From assembly GCA_017546245.1 (NCBI GenBank), contig JAFYXI010000042.1, positions 24,513 to 88,512 of the forward strand: a stretch of 64,000 nucleotides of DNA, in the 5' to 3' direction. Below are positions 54,422 to 62,935 of the stretch, piece by piece (positions within the stretch are counted from its first letter, which is position 1; the number at the start of each line of letters is the position of its first letter). A program made the translations under genes and the position numbers. The stretch is from Clostridia bacterium. GTDB taxonomy: Bacteria > Bacillota > Clostridia > UBA1381 > UBA9506. Under the pieces are notes generated by a model, which ran no database searches, was not told the DNA's origin, and saw only the letters and a program-made list of their open reading frames with translations.

Positions 54422-54444
54422 TTCAGTCTAAAGGAGTGACGCTT

Positions 54445-55293
54445 GTGTATGATAAGGTATCGCTCGGCATAAGGGGCGACCTGAACCTTTTGAAAAAACA
54501 TATGGCACAAAACAGCGATTGCAGCAGATACACTTCGTTTTTTGAGTCGGATAAAAAAGATGCGCCGGGTACGGTAGAAATTGAAATAAAAAATAATCCC
54601 GGACTTTTATCCAGTTTTTTAAATATTTTAGCTGAATATATTATTGAAAGATATGAGGCTCAAATGGCAGAACGCATAATATCAGAAGATTATTCGTATC
54701 TTTCGCAAACGCAAAAAAGGGTTGTAATGCGTTCGTTATCTGATTTAAACGATGATGGCGAGATAGGATATTATCCACGCAAAAAGGCAATTTTTGAAAG
54801 CCTTTGTGAATATGTAAAGAGTGAATCAGATATGCTTTTAGAAGGCTTTGTGTCGTTTCGGTTAAAAGAGTATGAAAGCCTTTTGAGCAAAGCGGTGCAT
54901 TACCTGGCAGAAAAAAGTATTATAGAGCAGGAATATAACGATTTTATAGACCTTTTAAAATATTTTGTAAACATTCAGACATCAAGACCAAAGCTTGTTC
55001 ATGTAGTCGTAGAAAGCGATGGAAGTTATGAGCTTATATCAGATGAAAAAGAAAATATAACAAAAAAAGCGATGTCTGATTTTGTTGACATCAACGATTT
55101 GCCCGACAATATCAATTATGACGATTTGTTAATAAGTATGCTTATAACACTTGCGCCAAAAGCTGTTGTGGTACACAATTCTAAGTTGATAAAAAATAAA
55201 GAGCTTTTTAAAACTATTGATTTGGTGTTTGATAAAAATATGATTTATTGCAGCGGCTGCGAAATGTGTAAAGACTCGCAGGCGGTAACATAA
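54445..55293 (+). CDS. ytxC: Sporulation protein YtxC family
   Basis: 282 residues. Recognised by YIIERYEAQMAERII, SQTQKRVVMRSL, GFVSFRLKEYESLLSKAVHYLAEKSIIEQEYNDFIDLLKYFV and the C-terminal LAPKAVVVHNS, typical of the YtxC-like family of spore-formers. Biochemical role unknown. GTG at 54445 is eight bases after AAGGAG; upstream in-frame codons run through the leader hairpin and are unlikely to be coding. Confidence 0.85.
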   Translation: MYDKVSLGIRGDLNLLKKHMAQNSDCSRYTSFFESDKKDAPGTVEIEIKNNPGLLSSFLNILAEYIIERYEAQMAERIISEDYSYLSQTQKRVVMRSLSDLNDDGEIGYYPRKKAIFESLCEYVKSESDMLLEGFVSFRLKEYESLLSKAVHYLAEKSIIEQEYNDFIDLLKYFVNIQTSRPKLVHVVVESDGSYELISDEKENITKKAMSDFVDINDLPDNINYDDLLISMLITLAPKAVVVHNSKLIKNKELFKTIDLVFDKNMIYCSGCEMCKDSQAVT

Positions 55294-55320
55294 AAGAGGT
55301 CGCGTAAAGCGACCTCTTTT
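55292..55320. terminator. Bidirectional terminator between ytxC and murC
   Basis: AAAAGAGGTCGC/GCGACCTCTTTT, perfect 12-bp stem with a 5-base loop, between convergent genes. Confidence 0.95.
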
Positions 55321-55323
55321 ATG

Positions 55324-56712
55324 TTATTTTATTATCATTTCACCTATTTTAAATACATCTCCTGCGCCCATCGTAAGAACAATATCTCCGTCACTTACGT
55401 TTTGTTTGATGTAGTCAGCTATTGCATCAAAGCCTTTTATATAGGCGGCGTTATGTGAATGAGCATCAATTGCCTCTGCTAAATCTAGAGAGTGGATTAA
55501 ACCCGTATCTTTTTCGCGCGCTGCATAAATATCGCTTACGATTACATAGTCACAATTTGAAAAGCTTGTTGCAAATTCATCTTTGAGCTTTAATGAACGG
55601 GTATAGGTATGCGGTTGAAAAATGCACCACACCTTGCCATCTTTAGCGGCTGCGCGTGCAGAATTTAGTGTTGCACGGATTTCTGTTGGATGATGTGCGT
55701 AGTCGTCTATAATTTTAGCACCGCCGCACATACCCTTATATTCAAAACGGCGGTTTGTGCCGTCAAATGCTGCAAGACCTTTTTTGATATTTTCTTCAGA
55801 AACACCTAAAAGCTGAGCGCAGGCAATAACCCCGAGTGCATTGCTGACGTTATGCATTCCCGGCACAGAAAGCTCTGCGTGCATAAAATGCTTGCCGCCT
55901 GATAAAACATCAAAGTTTGCAAAGCCATTATCGTCAAAAATAATATTTTCGGCTGTCCACACAGCATCTTTAGAGTTTATTGCATAGCTTACTACCTTAC
56001 ATTTGGCACCGACGGTTGCCTGTATTACTTCATTGTCGTCAAAGTTTGCTATAACTGCGCCCTCAGACGGTATTAAAGCTACAAATTCACGGAAGTATTT
56101 TACAATCTCGTCTAAATCTTTAAAAAAGTCTAAGTGGTCTTCTTCAATATTTAAAATTATGCTGTAAAGCGGAAAGAACTTTAGAAAACTGCCGCTGTAT
56201 TCGCAGGCTTCCATAACGAGATAGTCATTAGAACCGTCGCGCATATTTCCTCCGATTGCGGGTAATACTCCGCCGACTAATACGCTGGGGTCTAAATCAG
56301 CAGCCAATAAAACGTGCGACAGCATAGATGTAGTTGTTGTTTTGCCGTGTGTTCCGCTTATGGCTATGGGGTTTTTATATCTTTTCATTAAAGCACCTAA
56401 AAGAGTTGCTCTTTCGATTGAGGTAATTCCAAGCTCACTTGCACGCAAAAGCTCAGGATTATCTTTAGCTATCGCTGCGGTATATACAACTAAACCTGCA
56501 CCGTCTATATTCTCGGCTTTGTGCCCTATGCTTACACTTATGCCCTTAGCTTCCAATTCTTCGGTCATTGCGCTCTTTTTAAAATCAGAGCCGCGAACGC
56601 TAAAGCCGTCATTTTTTAAAATTACAGCCAAGGCACTCATACTTATTCCGCCTATACCGATAAAAAATATATCTTTTGTCGGGTCTGTTTTATCTAAATT
56701 AAAATTGTTCAT
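55324..56712 (-). CDS. murC: UDP-N-acetylmuramate--L-alanine ligase MurC
   Basis: Adds L-Ala to UDP-MurNAc. N-terminal Rossmann part IFFIGIGGISMSALA, P-loop ISGTHGKTTTTSML near residue 119, carbamylated-Lys/Mg region YLVMEACEYSGSFL, NIEEDHLDFF, and C-terminal DDYAHHPTEIRATL and FQPHTYTRS. 462 residues, complete. Confidence 0.96.
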   Translation of the reverse strand: MNNFNLDKTDPTKDIFFIGIGGISMSALAVILKNDGFSVRGSDFKKSAMTEELEAKGISVSIGHKAENIDGAGLVVYTAAIAKDNPELLRASELGITSIERATLLGALMKRYKNPIAISGTHGKTTTTSMLSHVLLAADLDPSVLVGGVLPAIGGNMRDGSNDYLVMEACEYSGSFLKFFPLYSIILNIEEDHLDFFKDLDEIVKYFREFVALIPSEGAVIANFDDNEVIQATVGAKCKVVSYAINSKDAVWTAENIIFDDNGFANFDVLSGGKHFMHAELSVPGMHNVSNALGVIACAQLLGVSEENIKKGLAAFDGTNRRFEYKGMCGGAKIIDDYAHHPTEIRATLNSARAAAKDGKVWCIFQPHTYTRSLKLKDEFATSFSNCDYVIVSDIYAAREKDTGLIHSLDLAEAIDAHSHNAAYIKGFDAIADYIKQNVSDGDIVLTMGAGDVFKIGEMIIK

Positions 56713-56877
56713 TATAATGCCCCCATATAAAGCTCTTGTTTTTTCTTATTATATTATTATATTGTAAATTGGAAAAAATTAAAAGTGTTTTTTTAAAATT
56801 TTTCCTGTATAATTCACATTTTTTCACAGAAAATAGTATCAAATACTAAAGCGCAGCAGCGAAAAGGAGCATGACAA

Positions 56878-57171
56878 ATGGAAATTACAGATATCAGAAT
56901 CAGAAAAATTAATCTTGAATCAAAAATGAGAGCGGTGGTTTCGGTAACCTTTGATAACTGTCTGGTTATCCACGACATTAAGGTTATAGAGGGAGCGGAT
57001 AAAATGTTTGTGGCTATGCCCAGCCGAAAAACTCCCGAAGGCGAGTTTAAGGATATAGCACATCCGATTAATGTGGAAATGCGTGATAAGCTTGAAAAGG
57101 GTATTTTAGATAAGTATCAGATGGCATTGGTGGCGGAAACGGAAGATGTATCGGATGTTCCATTATCTTAA
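56878..57171 (+). CDS. spoVG: Septation/sporulation regulator SpoVG
   Basis: 97-residue RNA/DNA-binding regulator: [58 protein letters not shown] follows AAAAGGAGC by eight bases. The stop codon overlaps the first bases of repeat copy 2. Confidence 0.97.
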   Translation: MEITDIRIRKINLESKMRAVVSVTFDNCLVIHDIKVIEGADKMFVAMPSRKTPEGEFKDIAHPINVEMRDKLEKGILDKYQMALVAETEDVSDVPLS

Positions 57172-57480
57172 AAAGGACTATAGCAAAATGCGCACACCAC
57201 ACAAGGCAAATAAATCACATAACTACACCTTTTAATTAAAACAACAAACCTAAAATAACCTAAAACTTAATGTAGGAATTCGCCATTTAACGAATTCCTT
57301 TTTGTTACAACGCCTTGTGTTTCGAACAAACTTCGCCACTCGACGTACCAACGTACGCCTTCGGGTAACCGAAATCAAGGATATACCTTGATTTCGCTCA
57401 GTTTGTCCAATCTGCGCTATTTTTCGTCCAGTCCAAAGGAACTGTAGCAAAATGAACTTCATTTTGCTACAGTTCCTTTT
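57170..57480. repeat. MITE-like repeat, copy 2 (inverted)
   Basis: 311 bases. Read on the minus strand it aligns with copy 1: palindromic end (57435-57480), GGACGAAAAATAGCGCAG, GTTACCCGAAGGCGTACGT, GGAATTCGTTAAATGGCGAA, and CATTTTGCTATAGTCC. It fills the gap between spoVG and the AraC gene, touching both reading frames. Differences from copy 1 include a shorter centre and a three-base insertion. Confidence 0.85.
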
Positions 57481-58252
57481 CTGTCTCACGACCATAGTTA
57501 TATGTATACTTTGACGGCGGAACACCCGTAATTTTTTTAAACTCTGCCGAAAAGTGTTTTTCGTCGTTATATCCGCACAAATCGGCTATTTCGTGTACTG
57601 AAAAATATCCGCCTAAAATAAGTGCCTTTGCATAATCAATTCTGCGTTTTATAACATAATGCTTTGGCGAAATATTGTATTCTTTTTTAAATAATTTTCG
57701 AAAATATGTTTCACTCATAAAAGATTTAGCGGCTGCATCAGATAACGAAAAATCTTTGTTTAAGCAGTTTTGCTCTATATATAAAACCGATTTGTTAATT
57801 TTTTTATTTTCAAAAGACGGGCGGTTATCTTTATAAAGCTCGGCTAAAATTTTGCTGAAAATTGCAGAGCATTCGTTTTTATAAGATATTTCTTTGCCGT
57901 TCCAGCGGTCTAATATTTCTTTAAATAAGACGCTGTATTTTTCAGTATTTTCAGGGATAAAAACTTCAATTTTATCGGAGTTATAGTTAAACGATTTAAA
58001 ATGCACAACAATCAGTTTATCTTTTTTGGCAGTTCGAGTATATGCTAAATTTGACGGAACATAGCAAATAGACTTATCAGACAGGGCAAACTGCTGTTTT
58101 TCGGTGCTTAAAACAGTATTCGCCTCGTATCTGAAAGACAAGGCATCGAAGTTGCGGTTTGAGTTAAACATTTTTATATTAGATTGCTCTAAAGACAAAA
58201 CATCCAAAAGCTCGAAAACTACGCATTCTTGTTCGAAAAACACAATAATCAC
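57467..58252 (-). CDS. AraC family transcriptional regulator
   Basis: 261 residues. N-terminal half is a ligand-sensing domain without a strong cupin signature; C-terminal 100 residues have both helix-turn-helices (FSLSDAAAKSFMSETYFRKLFKKEY and FSVHEIADLCGYNDEKHFSAEFKKITGVPPSKY). Divergent from the GH10 operon and its likely activator. Its last codons (Lys-Glu-Leu-stop) lie within the end of repeat copy 2, so the insertion reshaped its C-terminus. Confidence 0.9.
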   Translation of the reverse strand: MIIVFFEQECVVFELLDVLSLEQSNIKMFNSNRNFDALSFRYEANTVLSTEKQQFALSDKSICYVPSNLAYTRTAKKDKLIVVHFKSFNYNSDKIEVFIPENTEKYSVLFKEILDRWNGKEISYKNECSAIFSKILAELYKDNRPSFENKKINKSVLYIEQNCLNKDFSLSDAAAKSFMSETYFRKLFKKEYNISPKHYVIKRRIDYAKALILGGYFSVHEIADLCGYNDEKHFSAEFKKITGVPPSKYTYNYGRETEKEL

Positions 58253-58350
58253 TCCTTAATATAAGAATATTATATAAATACTGTTTCGAAAAGTCAACCT
58301 TTTTAAACGTTTTATTGGTGGATATATAAAAATAAAATGATATACTTAAA

Positions 58351-58356
58351 GTATAA
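58351..58356 (+). promoter_or_regulatory. -10 box of the GH10 operon
   Basis: TATAAT just upstream of AAGGGGTGA and the ATG at 58377, with no recognisable -35 at 17 bases. That is what an activator-dependent (AraC) promoter would look like. Confidence 0.45.
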
Positions 58357-58376
58357 TTTGTAAGGGGTGAAATTTA

Positions 58377-59747
58377 ATGTCTGAAAGACAAAATGTGTTA
58401 TCTTTATTCCGTGAGCAAAAGGATTATATGAATAAAAGAATAAAAGACGGCATCGAAAATTACCGAAAGGGAAATGCTGAAATCATAGTAAAAGGCGCAG
58501 ACGGCAATCCTGTTCGCAATGCTAAAGTGAATGTTAAGCAAATAAATCACGAGTTTAAATTCGGTGCGAATCTTTTTATGCTCGATGAATTTGAATCCCA
58601 AGAAAAAAACGAAAAGCACAACAAGGCATTTGCCGATGTTTTTAATATGGCGACTCTTCCTTTTTACTGGAACGCGAATGAGCCGAAAAAAGGTCAGAAA
58701 AGATACGATAAAAACAGCGAAAAAATGTATCGCAGACCAACCATAGATTTATGTGTGGAATACTGTAAAGAAAACGGCATCGAGCCGAGAGCGCATTGTC
58801 TTAACTACGACTTGTTCAGACCCGAATGGACAAATGAATTGTCTTTGGACGAGTATAAAAAGGCTATTGAAGAAAGGATGAAAGAACTGGCCGAAAGATA
58901 TTCGGGCGAGATTCCCTGCTGGGAGGTTATAAACGAAACCTTGTGTACGCCCCCTGCTGAAAAAAGGTCTGACTTTTTTTATGAGCCTGACTTAGTTGAA
59001 TGGAGCTTTAAAACCGCAGAAAAATATTTTAAAAATAGCGAAATAACCATAAACGAGTCGAACTGGCAGGTTTTTGATAAAACTTATGGCTTTAAATATA
59101 ATCGCAGTGCTTATTATATGCTTATAGAAAGAGCGCTTAAAAACGGAGCAAGAATAGATGCAATAGGAATGCAATGCCACGTATGTTATAAAAAAGAAGA
59201 GGAAGCAAAGCTTGCACTAAGTTCTTATTATGACCCGAAGTTTCACTATGATTTGATGGATACATATGCGCAATTTGGCAAACCTCTTCAGATAACAGAG
59301 GTAACAGTTCCTGCATTTTCAAACGACCCCGAGGATGAAGAAATTCAGGCAGAAATTTTAAAAACTCTTTATTCAATATGGTTTTCGCATCCTGCTATGG
59401 AGCAGATTGTTTATTGGAATTTAGCAGACGGCTATGCTTTTGTAAGCGACCCCGACCCCGAAAAGATAAAGGCATCAATGGGTGATATGACAAGGGGCGA
59501 AAACATTTTTTACGGCGGACTGTTCAGATTTGATATGACTCCGAAGCCTGCATATTTTGCACTTAAAAACTTAATTAAAAATGAGTGGAACACCAAAGAA
59601 CAGCTTATAACCGACAAAAGCGGAGTCGCCGCTTTCAAAGGCTTTTACGGAACATATGATGTAGAAATTGAAGCAGATGGTAAAATTATTAAAAAACAGA
59701 TAAATTTTTCAAAATCAGGCAAAAAAGAATTTAATATAGAGGTGTAA
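58377..59747 (+). CDS. GH10 family endo-beta-1,4-xylanase-like protein
   Basis: 456 residues, no signal peptide, so intracellular. Residues about 30-55 look like a small beta domain; the GH10 barrel follows: FKFGANLFM, PFYWNANEP, PRAHCLNYD, CWEVINETL (acid/base Glu in the NE pair), and LQITEVTVPAF (nucleophile Glu), then IVYWNLADGYAF. A short beta segment ends the protein (DVEIEADGKIIKKQINF). It probably cuts imported xylo- or related oligosaccharides. First gene of a six-gene operon divergent from an AraC gene. Confidence 0.88.
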   Translation: MSERQNVLSLFREQKDYMNKRIKDGIENYRKGNAEIIVKGADGNPVRNAKVNVKQINHEFKFGANLFMLDEFESQEKNEKHNKAFADVFNMATLPFYWNANEPKKGQKRYDKNSEKMYRRPTIDLCVEYCKENGIEPRAHCLNYDLFRPEWTNELSLDEYKKAIEERMKELAERYSGEIPCWEVINETLCTPPAEKRSDFFYEPDLVEWSFKTAEKYFKNSEITINESNWQVFDKTYGFKYNRSAYYMLIERALKNGARIDAIGMQCHVCYKKEEEAKLALSSYYDPKFHYDLMDTYAQFGKPLQITEVTVPAFSNDPEDEEIQAEILKTLYSIWFSHPAMEQIVYWNLADGYAFVSDPDPEKIKASMGDMTRGENIFYGGLFRFDMTPKPAYFALKNLIKNEWNTKEQLITDKSGVAAFKGFYGTYDVEIEADGKIIKKQINFSKSGKKEFNIEV

Positions 59748-59750
59748 AAA

Positions 59751-61121
59751 ATGAAACAGTCAATTAAAGAAATAATTTCAGAAAACGTTAATCTTTGTTC
59801 AAATCCGTCAGAGCTTAAAATAACGGATATAAGGGTTGCCAACATAAACGGTGCGCCCAAGCATTGTCCGTTAATCAAGGTTTATACCAATCAGGGCTTG
59901 GTCGGATATGGCGAGGTGCGCGATGCCTCGAGTGCTACATATGCTCTTATGCTCAAGTCCAGACTTGTGGGCGAAAATCCCTGTAACGTAGACAAGCTGT
60001 TTAGAAGAATCAAGCAATTCGGCGGTCATTCGCGTCAGGGCGGCGGTGTTTCGGGCTTAGAAATCGCTTTGTGGGACTTAGCAGGAAAGGCCTGGGGAGT
60101 TCCGCTCTGGCAAATGCTTGGCGGTAAGTTCCGTGACAAAGTAAGAATGTATTGCGATACCGATGTTGACGGAAAGCATACGGGAACAGATATGGGTCAC
60201 GCTTTAAAAAAGAGAATGGAGCAGGGCTTTACTTTTCTTAAAATGGATTTGGGTATCGAGCTTATGTTAGATGAGCCGGGATGCTTAAATGCTCCTTTAG
60301 GCTTTTTGGAGGATATTAAAAAATATTCAATGAAAGCTATCAATCATCAAAAAGGCTCTATTGATATGGATATGATGCTCGGAAAGAATTACGAGGTATT
60401 TACCATTCCGCACCACGCAACAGGTATCCACTTAACACAAAAGGGTATGGACTATCTTGAAGATTATGTAAAGCAGGTAAGGGATGTAATCGGCTATGAG
60501 GTTCCGCTTGCAATAGACCATTTCGGTCATATCGCTATTGAAGACTGCATTATGTTTGCAAAACGCCTTGAAAAATATAACATTGCTTGGATTGAGGATA
60601 TTGCTCCGTGGCATTATACAGACCATTATGTTAAAATTGCAAACAACTGTAATGTTCCTATCTGTACAGGTGAAGATATTTTCCTTGCCGAAAACTTCGA
60701 GCCGTTAATGAAAAGCGGCGGTGTTTCGGTTATTCATCCCGATATGCTGACGGTTGGCGGAGCTATGGAAATGAAAAAGCTTGGCAATATGTGCGATAAA
60801 TACGGCGTTGCAATGGCTATACATATGGCAGAAAGCCCTATTGCGTGTATGGCGGCTATCCATACTGCAGCTGCAATTCAGAATGTTTTGGCAGTTGAAT
60901 TCCATTCGGTTGATATTCCGTGGTGGAACGATTTGGCTATCGGTATCGACAATCCGCTGTTTAAAGACGGATTTGTAGATGTTCCGAACAAGCCGGGTCT
61001 TGGTATTGACGAGCTTAACGAAGAGCTTATAGCTCAGCATATGCACGAAAAATATCCGGGCATATGGGAGCCTACAACCGATTGGGATAATGAATGGGCA
61101 AACGACAGAGAGTGGAGTTGA
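59751..61121 (+). CDS. Enolase-superfamily dehydratase/cycloisomerase (mandelate racemase type)
   Basis: 456 residues; capping domain (about 25-140) includes VYTNQGLVGYGEVRDASS and GVSGLEIALWDLAGKAWGVPLWQML. Barrel motifs include LKMDLG, AIDHFGHI, WIEDIAPW, TGEDIF and HPDMLTVGGAMEMKK, with HMAESP near the end; Asp-Glu-Glu metal ligands are plausible. Likely dehydrates or isomerises an acid sugar. Three bases after the GH10 gene. A decayed relative sits at 38458. Confidence 0.88.
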   Translation: MKQSIKEIISENVNLCSNPSELKITDIRVANINGAPKHCPLIKVYTNQGLVGYGEVRDASSATYALMLKSRLVGENPCNVDKLFRRIKQFGGHSRQGGGVSGLEIALWDLAGKAWGVPLWQMLGGKFRDKVRMYCDTDVDGKHTGTDMGHALKKRMEQGFTFLKMDLGIELMLDEPGCLNAPLGFLEDIKKYSMKAINHQKGSIDMDMMLGKNYEVFTIPHHATGIHLTQKGMDYLEDYVKQVRDVIGYEVPLAIDHFGHIAIEDCIMFAKRLEKYNIAWIEDIAPWHYTDHYVKIANNCNVPICTGEDIFLAENFEPLMKSGGVSVIHPDMLTVGGAMEMKKLGNMCDKYGVAMAIHMAESPIACMAAIHTAAAIQNVLAVEFHSVDIPWWNDLAIGIDNPLFKDGFVDVPNKPGLGIDELNEELIAQHMHEKYPGIWEPTTDWDNEWANDREWS

Positions 61122-61124
61122 TTT

Positions 61125-61826
61125 ATGGCAGGTTTAAAAATAAGATGGATTGGTCAGAGCGGATATATTTTAAAAGACGGACAAACAGAAATCTGCATTG
61201 ACCCTTATCTTTCAGATGTTGTTGAAAAAATAGCGGGGCGTGGCAGGATGGTAGATGCCCCGTTTTCACCTGAAAAATTAAAAAGTGATGTGGTAGTTTG
61301 CACGCATAATCATTTAGACCATGTTGATATTGATGCAATTCCGCTTATGAACAAAGAAAATATGCTGTTTTTAGCTCCGACTGATGCTAAAGCGCAGCTG
61401 TCAGAATGCGGCGTTACAAAATATGAGCCTTTTGACGAGGGTAAAACCTTTAAAACGGGCGGTTTTGAGCTTGAAGCAGTATTTGCAGAACATAGTATTC
61501 CTGCGGTTGGTGTTATCGTAAAGCATAGCGGAATTACAATGTATTTTTCGGGTGATACCGAATACAACAAAAAGCTTGAAGATTTAAAAGAATACAATAT
61601 TGACATTGTGTTTATCTGCATTAACGGAAAACTCGGAAATATGAATGTTTCTGATGCGGTAAAACTGACAAAAATAATAAATCCGAAAGTTGCTGTTCCC
61701 ACACATTACGGAATGTTTGAGAATAATACTGAAAATCCAATAAATTATACATCGGAGCTTAATTGCGGATTCATAATGGATTACAATAAAGAATACACAG
61801 TTAAAGAGGTGATTAAAAGTGTTTGA
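61125..61826 (+). CDS. UlaG-like MBL-fold lactonase/hydrolase
   Basis: 233-residue metallo-beta-lactamase-fold protein. Metal motif VVCTHNHLDHVDIDAI (HxHxDH), EHSIPAVGV, YFSGDTEYN and VPTHYGMF. Resembles L-ascorbate-6-phosphate lactonase and related sugar-lactone hydrolases. It starts three bases after the preceding stop and overlaps the SDR gene by eight bases. Confidence 0.87.
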   Translation: MAGLKIRWIGQSGYILKDGQTEICIDPYLSDVVEKIAGRGRMVDAPFSPEKLKSDVVVCTHNHLDHVDIDAIPLMNKENMLFLAPTDAKAQLSECGVTKYEPFDEGKTFKTGGFELEAVFAEHSIPAVGVIVKHSGITMYFSGDTEYNKKLEDLKEYNIDIVFICINGKLGNMNVSDAVKLTKIINPKVAVPTHYGMFENNTENPINYTSELNCGFIMDYNKEYTVKEVIKSV

Positions 61827-62547
61827 TTTAACAAGCAAGACAGCACTTGTCACAGGAGCAACGCAAGGTATTGGTTTTGAAATTGCACGTCTTTTGGCAG
61901 AGCGTGGTGCAAAGGTGTTTATAAATGGAGCAACAAGCCTTGAAAAATGCGAGGAAGCCTGCAAAAAAATACCTAATTCCGAACCGGTGAGTGCAAATCT
62001 TTTAATTGAAGAGGATATAGATAAAATGTATGAGCAAACCAAAGATGCAGATATTTTGGTTTTAAATGCGTCAGTTCAGTATAAAAAAGAGTGGAATGAG
62101 TTTACTGACGAAGAATACGACATTCAGATGAATTGCAATTTAAAAAGCTCATACTTGCTTATTAAAAAATATGCTGAGGGAATGAAAGCTAAAGGCTGGG
62201 GAAGAATCGTAACAATCGGCAGCGTTAATCAGTATAACCAGCATCCGCAGTTATCGCTTTACGCTATAACAAAAGCGGCACAGAAAAAAATGACAGAAAA
62301 TTTTGCACCGCTTTTAGCACCTTACGGCATAACAATAAATAATGTTGCTCCGGGTGCAATTGCGACCCCCAGAAACGAAGAGGCACTTTCTGACTCTGAT
62401 TTTAAAAAGTTATTAGAAAGTAAAATTCCTTGCGGATATGTTGGTGAGCCAAAGGATATTGCACCAAGCGTACTGCTTTTATGTTCGGATGAGGGCAGAT
62501 ACATTACCGGTGCAGAAATAAAAATTGACGGAGGACTTAGCCTTTAA
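61819..62547 (+). CDS. SDR family oxidoreductase
   Basis: 242-residue classical short-chain dehydrogenase. Cofactor motif TGATQGIGFEIA (TGxxxGIG), catalytic Ser in IGSVNQYNQ, YAITKAAQ (YxxxK), and APGAIATPRNEE. GTG start with AGAGGTGA upstream, overlapping the MBL gene. Probably oxidises or reduces a sugar acid within the operon. Confidence 0.93.
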   Translation: MFDLTSKTALVTGATQGIGFEIARLLAERGAKVFINGATSLEKCEEACKKIPNSEPVSANLLIEEDIDKMYEQTKDADILVLNASVQYKKEWNEFTDEEYDIQMNCNLKSSYLLIKKYAEGMKAKGWGRIVTIGSVNQYNQHPQLSLYAITKAAQKKMTENFAPLLAPYGITINNVAPGAIATPRNEEALSDSDFKKLLESKIPCGYVGEPKDIAPSVLLLCSDEGRYITGAEIKIDGGLSL

Positions 62548-62566
62548 TATCGGGCAAAATAAAATA

Positions 62567-62920
62567 ATGGATAACAAAGTTGAAATTTTTGATGTGGAAT
62601 CAGAGGCATTTACTCCCGTTCATAGTTTTGAGGGTTGGACGGTAGGTGTAATTAATTTTGCTGACAGATTAAAAGAAGAAAATGTAGCAAAGGTAGAGTG
62701 CCATCTGAAAACAGATGAGGTTTTTATTCCTGTTTTGGGCAAATCGGTTTTGCATATAGGCAGAAACCGTGAAAAAAGAATAGAACTTGAAATCGGAAAG
62801 GCATACAACGTAAAAAAAGGCACCTGGCATGCTGTTTCTATGAGTGAAAATGCAAAAATGTTTGTCGTAGAAAGCAGCGGTACGGGTAACGATAATTCAG
62901 AAATAATATTTGATAAATAG
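62567..62920 (+). CDS. Small cupin-like protein (ureidoglycolate lyase-like)
   Basis: 117 residues in a beta-barrel pattern: KVECHLKTDEVFIPVLGKSVLHIG and AYNVKKGTWHAVSMSENAKMFVVE. Resembles the AllA/cupin fold; may act on a keto-acid intermediate or as an isomerase. ATG at 62567 has only a weak ribosome site, so coupling to the SDR gene is likely. An earlier in-frame start at 62525 overlaps that gene. Confidence 0.7.
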   Translation: MDNKVEIFDVESEAFTPVHSFEGWTVGVINFADRLKEENVAKVECHLKTDEVFIPVLGKSVLHIGRNREKRIELEIGKAYNVKKGTWHAVSMSENAKMFVVESSGTGNDNSEIIFDK

Positions 62921-62935
62921 AGAGGGGAAAAAATT

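Noticed and set aside
52610..57480. CRISPR array or insertion sequence
   Set aside because: Only two dispersed copies with inverted ends, no regular spacers and no transposase.
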